Shown here piece by piece: positions 7,753 through 15,041 of a stretch of DNA of 26,707 bases. This DNA comes from Patescibacteria group bacterium (GTDB lineage Bacteria > Patescibacteriota > Microgenomatia > UBA1400 > MFAQ01), in contig JAHJQJ010000082.1 in assembly GCA_018819325.1 (NCBI GenBank), positions 1 through 26,707 of the forward strand, given 5' to 3'. The first letter of the stretch is position 1; every line of letters begins with the position of its first letter. The position numbers were made by a program, and so were the translations under genes. The notes under the pieces were generated by a model that worked only from the letters and a program-made list of their open reading frames with translations, had not been told where the DNA came from and did no database searches.

Positions 7753-8637
7753 ATGTCTATTGTTACCTGGGTCAAAAATAACAAGCTATCAACGCTACTA
7801 CTTTTAATCTTAACTTTTTTCCTATTGAACTTTAGGGGGCTAAATTATGCCAGCCTAGATTCTATTGGTAGTCCTAAAAGTATGGGCGTTTCTAGCCCAA
7901 ATTACGCTCTCCCCGTGTCCGAATACACTCCACAAGCTAATATAGAAGACAGGATGGTTATACAGGAATCAAACCTCTCACTTCAGGTAAACGACGTAAC
8001 AGACGTTAAAAATAAAATTCTTTCCTACACAAAAACAATTGCTGGCTATATGGTTTCCTCCAGAGTTTCAAATCCCCAAGATGCACCTACGGCAACCGTG
8101 ATAATAAGAATTCCTTCCGACAGCCTAAACTCCGCCCTTGACTATCTCCATTCACTATCCGTAAAGGTGGTATCCGAAAATCTCTCCGGACGTGACGTAA
8201 CCGACCAATACATGGATATTGACTCACGGCTTGCAACCCTTCAAAACACCAAAGAAAGGTTCGAGTCAATATTATCTCAAGCGACCTTAATACAAGACAT
8301 CACCAACTTAACCAGAGAAATCTTGAATATTCAAAATCAAATAGACCCACTCAAAGGCCAGCAACAATCGCTCAAACAAAATACTCAACTTTCCAAGCTT
8401 ACAATTTATTTATCAACAGACGAGTTTGCCTTACCATACGCACCCAGCGAAACCTTTAGACCCAACGTTATTTTCAAACTCGCCGTCCGTTCTCTCATCG
8501 GTTTTTTAAGAGGCCTGGCATCCTACGCAATCTGGATCGGGGTCTACTCAATCGTCTGGCTACCCATTTTAGCCATCTTCATTGCAATAAAAAGATCTAA
8601 AAAAAGAAAACAAAGCACGTCCAACTTCCAAACCTGA
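7753..8637 (+). CDS. DUF4349 domain-containing membrane protein
   Basis: Starting at the ATG at 7753 the protein has 294 residues: an N-terminal hydrophobic segment, an extracytoplasmic region, and a C-terminal transmembrane helix before a basic tail RSKKRKQ. The middle carries DUF4349 landmarks: an N-terminal strand of the VIQESNLSLQV type, TVIIRIPSDSLNSALDYL, GRDVTDQYMDIDSRL, then a coiled coil (about 170-220) and LTIYLS. There is no lipobox Cys, unlike many family members. The family is of unknown function and is thought to sit on the outer face of the membrane. The next gene follows after 30 bases, and both products are exported, so a shared envelope role is possible. Confidence 0.8.
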   Translation: MSIVTWVKNNKLSTLLLLILTFFLLNFRGLNYASLDSIGSPKSMGVSSPNYALPVSEYTPQANIEDRMVIQESNLSLQVNDVTDVKNKILSYTKTIAGYMVSSRVSNPQDAPTATVIIRIPSDSLNSALDYLHSLSVKVVSENLSGRDVTDQYMDIDSRLATLQNTKERFESILSQATLIQDITNLTREILNIQNQIDPLKGQQQSLKQNTQLSKLTIYLSTDEFALPYAPSETFRPNVIFKLAVRSLIGFLRGLASYAIWIGVYSIVWLPILAIFIAIKRSKKRKQSTSNFQT

Positions 8638-8667
8638 TATATTAGATAGTGATATCAAAAACTGTCC

Positions 8668-9255
8668 ATGGCTAAAAAAATCTTTATTTACTCTCTACTT
8701 TTCATGCTTAGCAGCACAGCTGCTATGGCTATAAACAAAAATTTATTCTCCCAAGACAAGGTTATGGGGATATCCACCAGCATAAATTTAGAAAATCCAG
8801 AAGAATACTCACTCGTTTTTGCCTCGCTTCCGGCCCAGACCTCCCAAGTTCAAGCTTCTGTCAAAACGGCCGATGCCCGTCCAGAAATCATCCGCCAATA
8901 CCTACAAAAATACGACTCTCCACTAGTACCCCACGCAGACCTTTTGGTACAGATAGCAGACAAATACGACTTTGACTACCGCTGGATGGTCGCCATTGCC
9001 CAACAAGAGTCAAATCTTTGTAAAAAAATCCCCTACGAATCCTACAACTGCTGGGGATGGGGTATTTACGGCGATAAAGTTACCAGATTCGACAGTTACG
9101 AACAAGCCATTACCAAAATTGCCCCTCAATTTAAAAAAATATTTTTAAAAGGTTTACACGATGAAGACCCCCACCAGGTCATGGAGACCTATACTCCACC
9201 ATCACAAGGCTCTTGGGCTAGAGGAGTTATGCAGTTTTTCAACGAATTAGAGTAA
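8668..9255 (+). CDS. Secreted lysozyme-like / glucosaminidase-type murein hydrolase
   Basis: The 195-residue protein has a clear signal peptide (hydrophobic 5-20, AMA at its end) and a C-terminal domain of about 110 residues with WMVAIAQQESNLC, where Glu114 is the likely catalytic acid of a transglycosylase/lysozyme-like fold. It is followed by SYNCWGWGIYG and FDSYEQAI, a pattern of small CPR cell-wall hydrolases. Cys118 and Cys128 may form a disulfide. It should cut the glycan backbone of peptidoglycan, either the cell's own during growth or that of a host. A weak TATATT/TAGATA stretch precedes the ATG. Confidence 0.8.
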   Translation: MAKKIFIYSLLFMLSSTAAMAINKNLFSQDKVMGISTSINLENPEEYSLVFASLPAQTSQVQASVKTADARPEIIRQYLQKYDSPLVPHADLLVQIADKYDFDYRWMVAIAQQESNLCKKIPYESYNCWGWGIYGDKVTRFDSYEQAITKIAPQFKKIFLKGLHDEDPHQVMETYTPPSQGSWARGVMQFFNELE

Positions 9256-9285
9256 AATATACTTGCCCTCCGCGGCGGGGGACAT

Positions 9286-9369
9286 GCCGGGGTGGCGGAA
9301 CTGGTAGACGCGCTGGATTTAGGATCCAGTGGAAGCAATTCTGTGAGGGTTCAACTCCCTCTCCCGGCA
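9286..9369 (+). tRNA. tRNA-Leu(UAG)
   Basis: An 84-base cloverleaf: acceptor GCCGGGG pairs with TCCCGGC (one G-U pair), the D arm holds AACTGGTAGACG, and the anticodon stem CTGGA/TCCAG closes a TTTAGGA loop with anticodon UAG for CUN leucine codons. A long variable arm (class II) and a GGGTTCAACTCCC T arm follow. CCA is not encoded: the bases after the discriminator A are CAAC. A TAAAAT box at 9253-9258 serves as its probable -10 element. Confidence 0.95.
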
Positions 9370-9404
9370 CAACGTAATAAAAAATTTTCTGCTAAAATCA
9401 AAAT

Positions 9405-10199
9405 ATGGACATCAAACACCTAGAAACGAAAGACAACACCGCTCAGGTCTTACTTACCATTACAGCAAAGGAAGTCTCTACTGCTCAGGATAAAGCTTTA
9501 GAAAAGCTTAAAAAAAACCTATCGGTAAGGGGTTTTAGAAAAGGTAGTATTCCACCAGCTATAGCCAAAAAAGAAATCGGAGAAGAAAAACTAAAACAAG
9601 AAGCGGTTAATTTGTGCCTAGAATCAGGCGTACTTCAATTAATTAAAGAGAAGAAGTTTAACCTTATTGGTATTCCACAACTAGACAAGGCCAACGTAAG
9701 CAAAAAAACTACTTGGGACTTTACCCTAAGCCTACCTCTAAACCCAGAAATCAAACTAGAAGGATATAAAAAAACCATTAATGTAATATTGGAAAAAACA
9801 AAGGACAAAACTAGGGAGCAAAAACTATCTGCCATCGTAGACGCTTTAATCAAAAAAACCAATTTTGTTGTACCAAGTATATTAATCGAACGGGAGGTAG
9901 ACAACAGTCTATCAAGACTAGTTCAACAAACTGAATCATTAAATCTAGACATAAAAACCTATCTCAAATCAGTCGGCAAGACCGCCGAACAAATTAAACA
10001 AGAGTATTTTCAAAAAGCCGAAAACGCCATTAAAATAGATCTTATCTTATCTCAAATCGCCCAAGATCTTAAGGTAAATGTTACCGAAAAAGAAATTGAC
10101 TCATTTGCCAAGACCAGCAATATACCCCCAGAACGAAAACAGTCACTTGCTCCAATTATCATTCGCAGAAAAACACTTGACCTTCTCCTAGCCTTATAA
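9405..10199 (+). CDS. tig: Trigger factor-like chaperone lacking the PPIase domain
   Basis: The 264-residue protein has the trigger-factor ribosome-binding domain with the signature GFRKGSIP at 43-50 and the following AIAKKEIGEE helix, the loop that docks at the ribosomal exit tunnel. After a NLIGIP...PEIKLEGYK segment it runs straight into a helical C-terminal chaperone domain with the family's VPSILIEREVDN entry. The FKBP-type PPIase domain of the usual roughly 430-residue protein is missing. PPIase-free trigger factors remain able to chaperone in other bacteria, so it is probably functional. A TGCTAAAAT extended -10 box at 9391-9398 lies 6 bases before the ATG. It follows tRNA-Leu. Confidence 0.85.
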   Translation: MDIKHLETKDNTAQVLLTITAKEVSTAQDKALEKLKKNLSVRGFRKGSIPPAIAKKEIGEEKLKQEAVNLCLESGVLQLIKEKKFNLIGIPQLDKANVSKKTTWDFTLSLPLNPEIKLEGYKKTINVILEKTKDKTREQKLSAIVDALIKKTNFVVPSILIEREVDNSLSRLVQQTESLNLDIKTYLKSVGKTAEQIKQEYFQKAENAIKIDLILSQIAQDLKVNVTEKEIDSFAKTSNIPPERKQSLAPIIIRRKTLDLLLAL

Positions 10200-10212
10200 T
10201 ATAATACAGTTC

Positions 10213-10764
10213 ATGAATCCAGGAATATCACAAAACACCAATAATTCATCCTCACCCAAGCTAACCAGCTTTATAGAGGCCTTAAAACAAAGACAGCAAT
10301 CCCGTGGCTCTCTTGCCTCTCCAGACAGGCCTTCTCCCTTTTCATTCCCCGAAATCAACAAAAATAAAGAACTAGAAAAAAAGAGAATCGAACAATTCCA
10401 CCAAGCCAGAAGCAAAGAATGGGCTGGCGTTTACTCCGCTAAACAAAAGCAGATGGAAAAAAGGATAGAAGAAATAAGAGAACAGCTAAAGATCTTAATT
10501 AAACAAGTGGTCAAATTTGATCTAAACGTTATCCAAGCCGTCTCCCTACGAACAAGAGAACCAGGTAACTATCACATAAATTTCTTTGAACACATCGGAA
10601 TAGTTATCGAACTTATGAAAAAAGATATCGTAGAAGCCAACTCTTGGTTGTCTTTATATAACCAAAGATCCAAAAAAATAGGTCACTACTGGGGTATGGC
10701 CAAGAAAAAAGGTGCCTCTTTCACCCTAAACGACGAAAGACAAATTGCCACCTCCATTGGCTAA
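10213..10764 (+). CDS. DUF5660-like protein
   Basis: The 183-residue protein has a disordered Ser/Pro-rich start (1-50), a charged coiled coil (about 55-105) and a conserved-looking end: GNYHINFFEHIG, NSWLSLYNQRSK, IGHYWGMAKKKGASFTLNDER and ATSIG. This end matches my recollection of DUF5660, a family found mostly in Patescibacteria; I cannot confirm it by search. No function is known. No signal peptide or membrane helix is seen, so it should be cytoplasmic. Two overlapping TATAAT boxes at 10195-10205 lie 7 bases before the ATG. Confidence 0.7.
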   Translation: MNPGISQNTNNSSSPKLTSFIEALKQRQQSRGSLASPDRPSPFSFPEINKNKELEKKRIEQFHQARSKEWAGVYSAKQKQMEKRIEEIREQLKILIKQVVKFDLNVIQAVSLRTREPGNYHINFFEHIGIVIELMKKDIVEANSWLSLYNQRSKKIGHYWGMAKKKGASFTLNDERQIATSIG

Positions 10765-10796
10765 AGATATCTCTCTTGCTGTAAAATACAATGCAT

Positions 10797-10873
10797 GAGT
10801 CCGTAGCTCAGTTGGCTAGAGCGTTTCGTTGACATCGAAGAGGTCACTGGTTCAAGTCCAGTCGGACTCACCA
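10797..10873 (+). tRNA. tRNA-Val(GAC), CCA encoded
   Basis: A 77-base tRNA: acceptor GAGTCCG pairs with CGGACTC, the D arm is TAGCTCAGTTGGCTAGAGC, and the anticodon stem TTTCG/CGAAG (with one T-G pair) closes a TTGACAT loop with anticodon GAC. A short variable loop, a CTGGTTCAAGTCCAG T arm and an encoded CCA at 10871-10873 follow. A TGTAAAAT box at 10780-10787 is the likely -10 element. Confidence 0.95.
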
Positions 10874-10943
10874 CGTAATAAATTTTTCATATAAAAATTT
10901 AAACGTGGTAGTCACGTTTACTTTTCTTAGAAAGTATTACGTG
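10872..10943 (+). repeat. Cloverleaf-like set of inverted repeats behind tRNA-Val
   Basis: An outer pair CACGTAATA (10872-10880) and TATTACGTG (10935-10943) encloses three hairpins: AAATTTTT/AAAAATTT (10880-10887 with 10893-10900), AAACGTG/CACGTTT (10901-10907 with 10913-10919) and TACTTT/AAAGTA (10919-10924 with 10931-10936). Neighbouring stems share one or two end bases, so not every pair can form at once. The left arm starts inside the CCA of tRNA-Val, and the right arm is followed by the promoter of the next gene. It could be a processing signal, a terminator, or a small RNA or mobile-element remnant. Confidence 0.55.
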
Positions 10944-10972
10944 ACACAATTTTTCTGTTGTATACTTATATT

Positions 10973-11149
10973 ATGAACAAACAAAACTTAAAAACCTTTT
11001 CTTCATCCTTCATTGGCGGCATAGGCTGGGCTTTTGGCGCCAGTATTGGTTTTGCCCTACTAATCACCATTTTAAGCTATGTTCTAAATCTACTAGGAGG
11101 CCTGCCTCTTGCCAAAAACGCCCTCAATTATCTCCAAACCGTTAAATAA
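10973..11149 (+). CDS. Small membrane protein, DUF5665-like
   Basis: The 58-residue protein has one long hydrophobic stretch (GIGWAFGASIGFALLITILS, then YVLNLL) with Gly-rich faces and ends GGLPLAKNALNYLQTVK. The Gly-rich helix followed by a 'GGLP' turn recalls the core of DUF5665-type small proteins frequent in Patescibacteria; the function is unknown. I chose the ATG at 10973, since the TTG at 10958 lies before the TATACT box at 10961-10966. The stop is one base from the thrS start, so it leads the thrS transcript. Confidence 0.65.
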   Translation: MNKQNLKTFSSSFIGGIGWAFGASIGFALLITILSYVLNLLGGLPLAKNALNYLQTVK

Positions 11150-11150
11150 A

Positions 11151-12902
11151 ATGAAAAGCGACAAACTTAAATCTCTCCGCCATACTGCCGAACACGTGCT
11201 CATGCAAGCCATGGATGAGTTGTTTCCAGGAAAAATAATAAAAGCCATGGGGCCTGCTACAGACCATGGTTTCTATTTTGATTTTGAAACCACCAACGAC
11301 TTCAAAATATCTGAGCTAGACTTCGAGGCTATCGAAAAGAAAATGCAAACCATCATTGATCAAAACATTCCCCTAACCAAGAAAAAAATAACTCCTCAAC
11401 AGGCCAAAAAAATATTTAAGCAAAATCCATATAAATTAGAATGGATCAAAGAAGCGGAAGATAGGGGAGATCCACTAACTGTTTATTACACAGGCACTTT
11501 TGTAGATCTGTGTTCCGGCCCCCACGTTAAATCAACTGGGGAAATCAAGGCTTTCAAACTCTTGTCCGTGGCTGGCGCCTACTGGCGCGGAAGTGAAAAA
11601 AACAAAATGCTCACCCGCATCTACGGCACCGCCTTTGAAAACCAAAAAGAACTGACGACATACATCCATAATCTAGAAGAAGCCAAAAAACGCGACCATC
11701 GAAAATTAGGTAAATCTCTAGACCTTTTTAGTTTTTCAGACTTAGTTGGTAGTGGTTTGCCTTTGTATTCACCTAAAGGAGCTCTACTTCGTCGATTAGT
11801 CAATCAACACGTTGAAGAAGTTCAATCCAGCCAAGAGTATCTACAGGTTTGGACTCCTCAAATAGCCAAGGCCGAGCTATTTAAAACTTCCGGCCATTAT
11901 GACAAATACAAAGGTGATATGTTCAGAGTCGTCTCCAATTATTCAGATGAAGAGTTTTTCCTAAAACCCATGAACTGCCCTCAACATACTCAAATCTACG
12001 CTAGCCAACCTAGAAGTTACAAGGATCTTCCTTTAAGATATACCGACTTTGCCATGCTTTACCGAGACGAAAAACCCGGTGAACTTTCAGGCTTAGCCAG
12101 AGTTCGTTCATTCTCTCAAGACGACTGCCATGTATTTTGCCGTTTAGACCAGGTCGATCAAGAGGTTGATACCATGCTCACCATGACAAAAGAAATCATG
12201 GCCACCTACGGTTTTAAGTATCGTTACCGTCTGTCTACTAGAGATAAGTCACAACCAGAAAAATACATTGGCGATCCAAAAACATGGGATAAGGTTGAAA
12301 AATGGGCAGAAAAAATTATGAAGCGCAACCATATCGACTACTACGATAGCCCTGGTGAAGCTGCCTTCTACGCCCCCAAAATGGATCTCATGGCCACCGA
12401 TGCCCTTGGTAGAGAATGGCAACTATCCACCGTTCAAATTGACCTTTTTGCCCCAGAACGTTTCAAACTAACCTATACCGACAGTGATGGCCAAGAGAAA
12501 CGTCCAGTCATGCTCCATCGAGCTATTATCGGCTCTCCAGAAAGATTCCTAATGATACTTATCGAACACTTTGCCGGCGCCTTCCCCATTTGGCTTTCTC
12601 CGGTTCAAGTAGCTATTCTACCCATCTCAGAAAAATTCATAACCCAAGCAGAAAAAATATATAAAAAATTAACCGATCAGGGAATCAGGGTAGAACTAGA
12701 CACCTCAAACGAATCTTTAGGTAAAAAAATAAGAAATGCCGAAACTCAAAAAACCCCCTACATGCTCATATTGGGTCAAAAAGAAATCGACCAAGACCTC
12801 GTCTCCATCCGTCAAAGAGGTCAAAAGGATCTAGGCCAGATGACATTAGCCTTGTTTTCTGCTAAAATACAACAAGAAATAACAGACAAATTAATCTTTT
12901 AA
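11151..12902 (+). CDS. thrS: Threonyl-tRNA synthetase without TGS domain
   Basis: The 583-residue protein charges tRNA-Thr. It begins directly with the editing domain: HTAEH (His11, His15) and the later DLCSGPH with YWRGSEKNKMLTRIYG. The class II catalytic core follows with motif 1 around GLPLYSPKGALLRR, a FLKPMNCPQH block with the zinc-binding Cys, motif 2 YRDEKPGELSGLARVRSF, and motif 3 near HRAIIGSPERF, then the anticodon-binding domain. The N-terminal TGS domain (about 60 residues) of the usual enzyme is absent, common in reduced lineages. The ATG at 11151 is preferred to the TTG at 11109, which lies inside the previous gene. It heads the thrS-infC-rpmI-rplT-pheS-pheT run. Confidence 0.97.
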   Translation: MKSDKLKSLRHTAEHVLMQAMDELFPGKIIKAMGPATDHGFYFDFETTNDFKISELDFEAIEKKMQTIIDQNIPLTKKKITPQQAKKIFKQNPYKLEWIKEAEDRGDPLTVYYTGTFVDLCSGPHVKSTGEIKAFKLLSVAGAYWRGSEKNKMLTRIYGTAFENQKELTTYIHNLEEAKKRDHRKLGKSLDLFSFSDLVGSGLPLYSPKGALLRRLVNQHVEEVQSSQEYLQVWTPQIAKAELFKTSGHYDKYKGDMFRVVSNYSDEEFFLKPMNCPQHTQIYASQPRSYKDLPLRYTDFAMLYRDEKPGELSGLARVRSFSQDDCHVFCRLDQVDQEVDTMLTMTKEIMATYGFKYRYRLSTRDKSQPEKYIGDPKTWDKVEKWAEKIMKRNHIDYYDSPGEAAFYAPKMDLMATDALGREWQLSTVQIDLFAPERFKLTYTDSDGQEKRPVMLHRAIIGSPERFLMILIEHFAGAFPIWLSPVQVAILPISEKFITQAEKIYKKLTDQGIRVELDTSNESLGKKIRNAETQKTPYMLILGQKEIDQDLVSIRQRGQKDLGQMTLALFSAKIQQEITDKLIF

Positions 12903-12911
12903 CCTTAAGAC

Positions 12912-13418
12912 TTGAGAAAATATCACCGCACCAACCAATACATAACACACCCACAAGTCAGGGTCATCGATGAAGCCAATAAACAAATTGGTATTATGTC
13001 TTCACAAGAAGCTTTTTCCTTAGCCAAAGAACAAGGTCTAGACTTAGTAGAAATCTCAGACAAAGCCAAGCCTCCAATAGTCAAAATCATCGCTTTCAAT
13101 AAATTCAAGTACCTAGAATCCAAAAAATATAAAACAGGTCAGGGTAAATCCGCCCAAGACACCAAAGAGGTCAGGTTTTCACCCTTCATGGCCGAAAACG
13201 ACCTAAACACCAAAATAAAAAAAGCAACTAAATTCCTAAAGGGTGGTGATCGGGTCAAGTTAGTGGTAAAATTCACCGGCAGACAAATTACCAAGAAAGA
13301 TTTTGGTGATCGCGTTATGCAGTACGCGCTCTTAAAACTAGAAGACGTAGCCGAGGTAGATCAACCACCCAAGCTTCTTGGGAAATTGTTAATTGCTCAA
13401 GTTAAACCAAAAAAATAA
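12912..13418 (+). CDS. infC: Translation initiation factor IF-3, TTG start
   Basis: The 168-residue protein has both IF-3 domains: the N-terminal part with the family's VRVIDEANKQIGIMS block, and the C-terminal part with KEVRFSPFMAENDLNTKI and VKLVVKFTGRQITKKDFG. It binds the 30S subunit and checks start codons. An in-frame TAA at 12906-12908 rules out any upstream start, and the next in-frame ATG is far inside the conserved domain, so the gene starts at TTG 12912. A non-AUG start in infC is classic in Escherichia coli (AUU), where it makes IF-3 repress its own synthesis; the same logic may hold here. The stop overlaps the rpmI start as TAATG. Confidence 0.95.
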   Translation: MRKYHRTNQYITHPQVRVIDEANKQIGIMSSQEAFSLAKEQGLDLVEISDKAKPPIVKIIAFNKFKYLESKKYKTGQGKSAQDTKEVRFSPFMAENDLNTKIKKATKFLKGGDRVKLVVKFTGRQITKKDFGDRVMQYALLKLEDVAEVDQPPKLLGKLLIAQVKPKK

Positions 13419-13618
13419 TGTCTAAAATTAAACACAAAACCAGAAAAATCGTCGCCAAGCGTTTCAAAATAACCTCTACTGGCAAGGTTATGCGACGTAC
13501 CCCAAACATGAGGCATCTAAGGCGTAAAAAATCAAGCAGTCAACTTAGAAGATATAGAAAATATATAGAAGTTACCGGAGTCATGGCCAAAAAAATCAAA
13601 GCCATGCTACACAACTGA
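13418..13618 (+). CDS. rpmI: 50S ribosomal protein L35
   Basis: The 66-residue basic protein carries the L35 pattern: KHKTRKIVAKRFKITSTGKV, then RHLRRKKSSSQLRR. It is of normal length. Its ATG uses the last base of the infC stop (TAATG), implying translational coupling. The stop TGA at 13616 is the first triplet of a 22-bp perfect palindrome. Confidence 0.95.
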   Translation: MSKIKHKTRKIVAKRFKITSTGKVMRRTPNMRHLRRKKSSSQLRRYRKYIEVTGVMAKKIKAMLHN

Positions 13619-13657
13619 CGTGCTAATTAGCACGTCATCCCGCACTTGATGCGGGAT
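13616..13657. repeat. REP-like double palindrome between rpmI and rplT
   Basis: 13616-13637 is a perfect 22-bp palindrome (TGACGTGCTAA and its complement), and it is followed at once by an 8-bp stem, ATCCCGCA at 13637-13644 with TGCGGGAT at 13650-13657 around a CTTGA loop. The second hairpin has the look of REP-type elements of the 'TCATCCCGC...GCGGGATC' kind found between genes of other bacteria. There is no T-run after it, so it is not a standard terminator, although it could weaken read-through or protect the upstream mRNA. Confidence 0.6.
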
Positions 13658-13660
13658 CTA

Positions 13661-13666
13661 TATAAT
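13661..13666 (+). promoter_or_regulatory. -10 box of rplT
   Basis: A perfect TATAAT ends 11 bases before the rplT ATG at 13678 and lies just after the double palindrome, suggesting an internal promoter for rplT-pheS-pheT. Confidence 0.45.
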
Positions 13667-13677
13667 ATACAACCACC

Positions 13678-14064
13678 ATGCCAAGAACAAAAACAGGAAC
13701 CACCAGAAGAAAAGCCCACAAAAAAGTCTTAAAACTCGCCAAGGGTTACAGAATGACCAAAAGCCGCCTTTTTAAGGTAGCTCACGAAGCCGTTCTCCAC
13801 GCCGGTGAGTACTCCTTCCAGGGTAGAAAAAAAAGAGGCGGTCAAATGCGCAAGCTCTGGATTCAAAGAATCAACGCCGGTCTAAAACAATACGAACAAG
13901 CACCTTCATACTCAAAATTCATACATCTGTTAAATAAACTGAAGATCAAACTAAACAGAAAATCGCTTTCAGAGATAATCATCCACCAACCCAAGGCCTT
14001 TAAAGCCATTCTGGATCTGACCCATGAAACAAAAAATAAACCAGATACAAAACCAACTAAATAA
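13678..14064 (+). CDS. rplT: 50S ribosomal protein L20
   Basis: The 128-residue protein begins MPRTKTGTTRRKAHKKVLKL, followed by AKGYR, and has the conserved GRKKRGGQMRKLWIQRINAG block that lies deep in 23S rRNA domains. It is about ten residues longer than usual at the C-terminus (ETKNKPDTKPTK), and this extra tail lies over the start of pheS, which begins 41 bases before its stop. In many bacteria L20 represses its own operon; no leader I can identify as its target is seen here, and the double palindrome lies in that position instead. Confidence 0.96.
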   Translation: MPRTKTGTTRRKAHKKVLKLAKGYRMTKSRLFKVAHEAVLHAGEYSFQGRKKRGGQMRKLWIQRINAGLKQYEQAPSYSKFIHLLNKLKIKLNRKSLSEIIIHQPKAFKAILDLTHETKNKPDTKPTK

Positions 14065-15037
14065 AGATCTAGTTTCTCTTAAAAACCTAGATAATCTTGA
14101 ATCCATTAGGGTCAAATATTTGGGTCGCAAAGGACAAGTAAACAAACTCTTCCAATCTCTTTCCCCTAAAGAAAAGGCTGTTTACGGTAAGGACTTAAAT
14201 CAACTAAAAAACGAGATCGAAGAAAAAATCAACAAAACTAAACAAAAACTACTTAACCTAAAACCTAAAAAGAAGATCGACGTCACCATGCCGGGTATTA
14301 AGCCCCAACAGGGCCACTTACATCTTTTAACACAAGGGATCGAGGAAATCGAAGAAATATTTAAATCCTTAGGCTTTGTTAGACGCAGATACCCAGAAGT
14401 AGACACCGACTGGTACTACGCAGAAGGTCTAAACATCCCCAAAGACCACCCGGGCAGAGACGACCAAGAAACTTTTTATGTAAATCAAAACATCGTCCTA
14501 ACCGCCCACACCTCTAATGGTCAACTAAGAGAAATGGAACGGGTCAAAACCCCGCCGATTAAAATGATAAACATCGGCAAAACCTACAGAAGGCAAGCTT
14601 CAAACACCCATTCTCCCATGTTCCACCAGTTCGAGGGCTTAATGATAGACAAAGACATAAACATCACCCACTTAATCGGCGTCTCCAACTACTTTGCCAG
14701 ACACTATTTTGGCCCAAACAGCAAAATCAGGTTAAGACCTCACCACTTTCAGTTTACCGAACCTTCATTCGAGGTAGACATCAGTTGTTCAATCTGTAAT
14801 GGAACAGGTCAAAGACTAAAAAAAACTTGCCCCGTCTGTAAAGCTGGCTGGTTAGAGCTTGGTGGAGCCGGCATGGTTCATCCCCAAGTTCTAAAAAATG
14901 GCCGGTTGAACCCCAATAAATACTCTGGTTTTGCCTTTGGTTGGGGAATAGAACGGGCCATAATGATGAAACATAAGGTTAGCAACAACCTAAGAAACCT
15001 GTACCAAACAGACCTTAGATTTTTAAGTCAATTTTAA
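14024..15037 (+). CDS. pheS: Phenylalanyl-tRNA synthetase alpha subunit with zinc-finger insert
   Basis: The 337-residue class II synthetase subunit has an N-terminal coiled coil (KYLGRKGQVNKLF and the next helix), a catalytic core with DHPGRDDQETFYV, LTAHTSNGQLR, GKTYRRQASNTHSPMFHQFEG (motif 2) and FAFGWGIERAIMMKH (motif 3). Between motifs 2 and 3 lies CSICNGTG...CPVC, a four-Cys zinc-binding insert seen in some PheS branches. Upstream of the ATG there is no alternative start compatible with the family, so the 41-base overlap with rplT is real. It pairs with PheT as a heterotetramer. Confidence 0.96.
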   Translation: MKQKINQIQNQLNKDLVSLKNLDNLESIRVKYLGRKGQVNKLFQSLSPKEKAVYGKDLNQLKNEIEEKINKTKQKLLNLKPKKKIDVTMPGIKPQQGHLHLLTQGIEEIEEIFKSLGFVRRRYPEVDTDWYYAEGLNIPKDHPGRDDQETFYVNQNIVLTAHTSNGQLREMERVKTPPIKMINIGKTYRRQASNTHSPMFHQFEGLMIDKDINITHLIGVSNYFARHYFGPNSKIRLRPHHFQFTEPSFEVDISCSICNGTGQRLKKTCPVCKAGWLELGGAGMVHPQVLKNGRLNPNKYSGFAFGWGIERAIMMKHKVSNNLRNLYQTDLRFLSQF

Positions 15038-15041
15038 AACC

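Noticed and set aside
10213..10764. A coiled-coil structural or chromosome-partition protein (SMC-like)
   Set aside because: The coiled coil is short, and the conserved C-terminal end fits the DUF5660-like pattern better; no Walker motifs.
13616..13657. Rho-independent terminator after rpmI
   Set aside because: The hairpins are strong but no T-run follows; a TATAAT box comes next.
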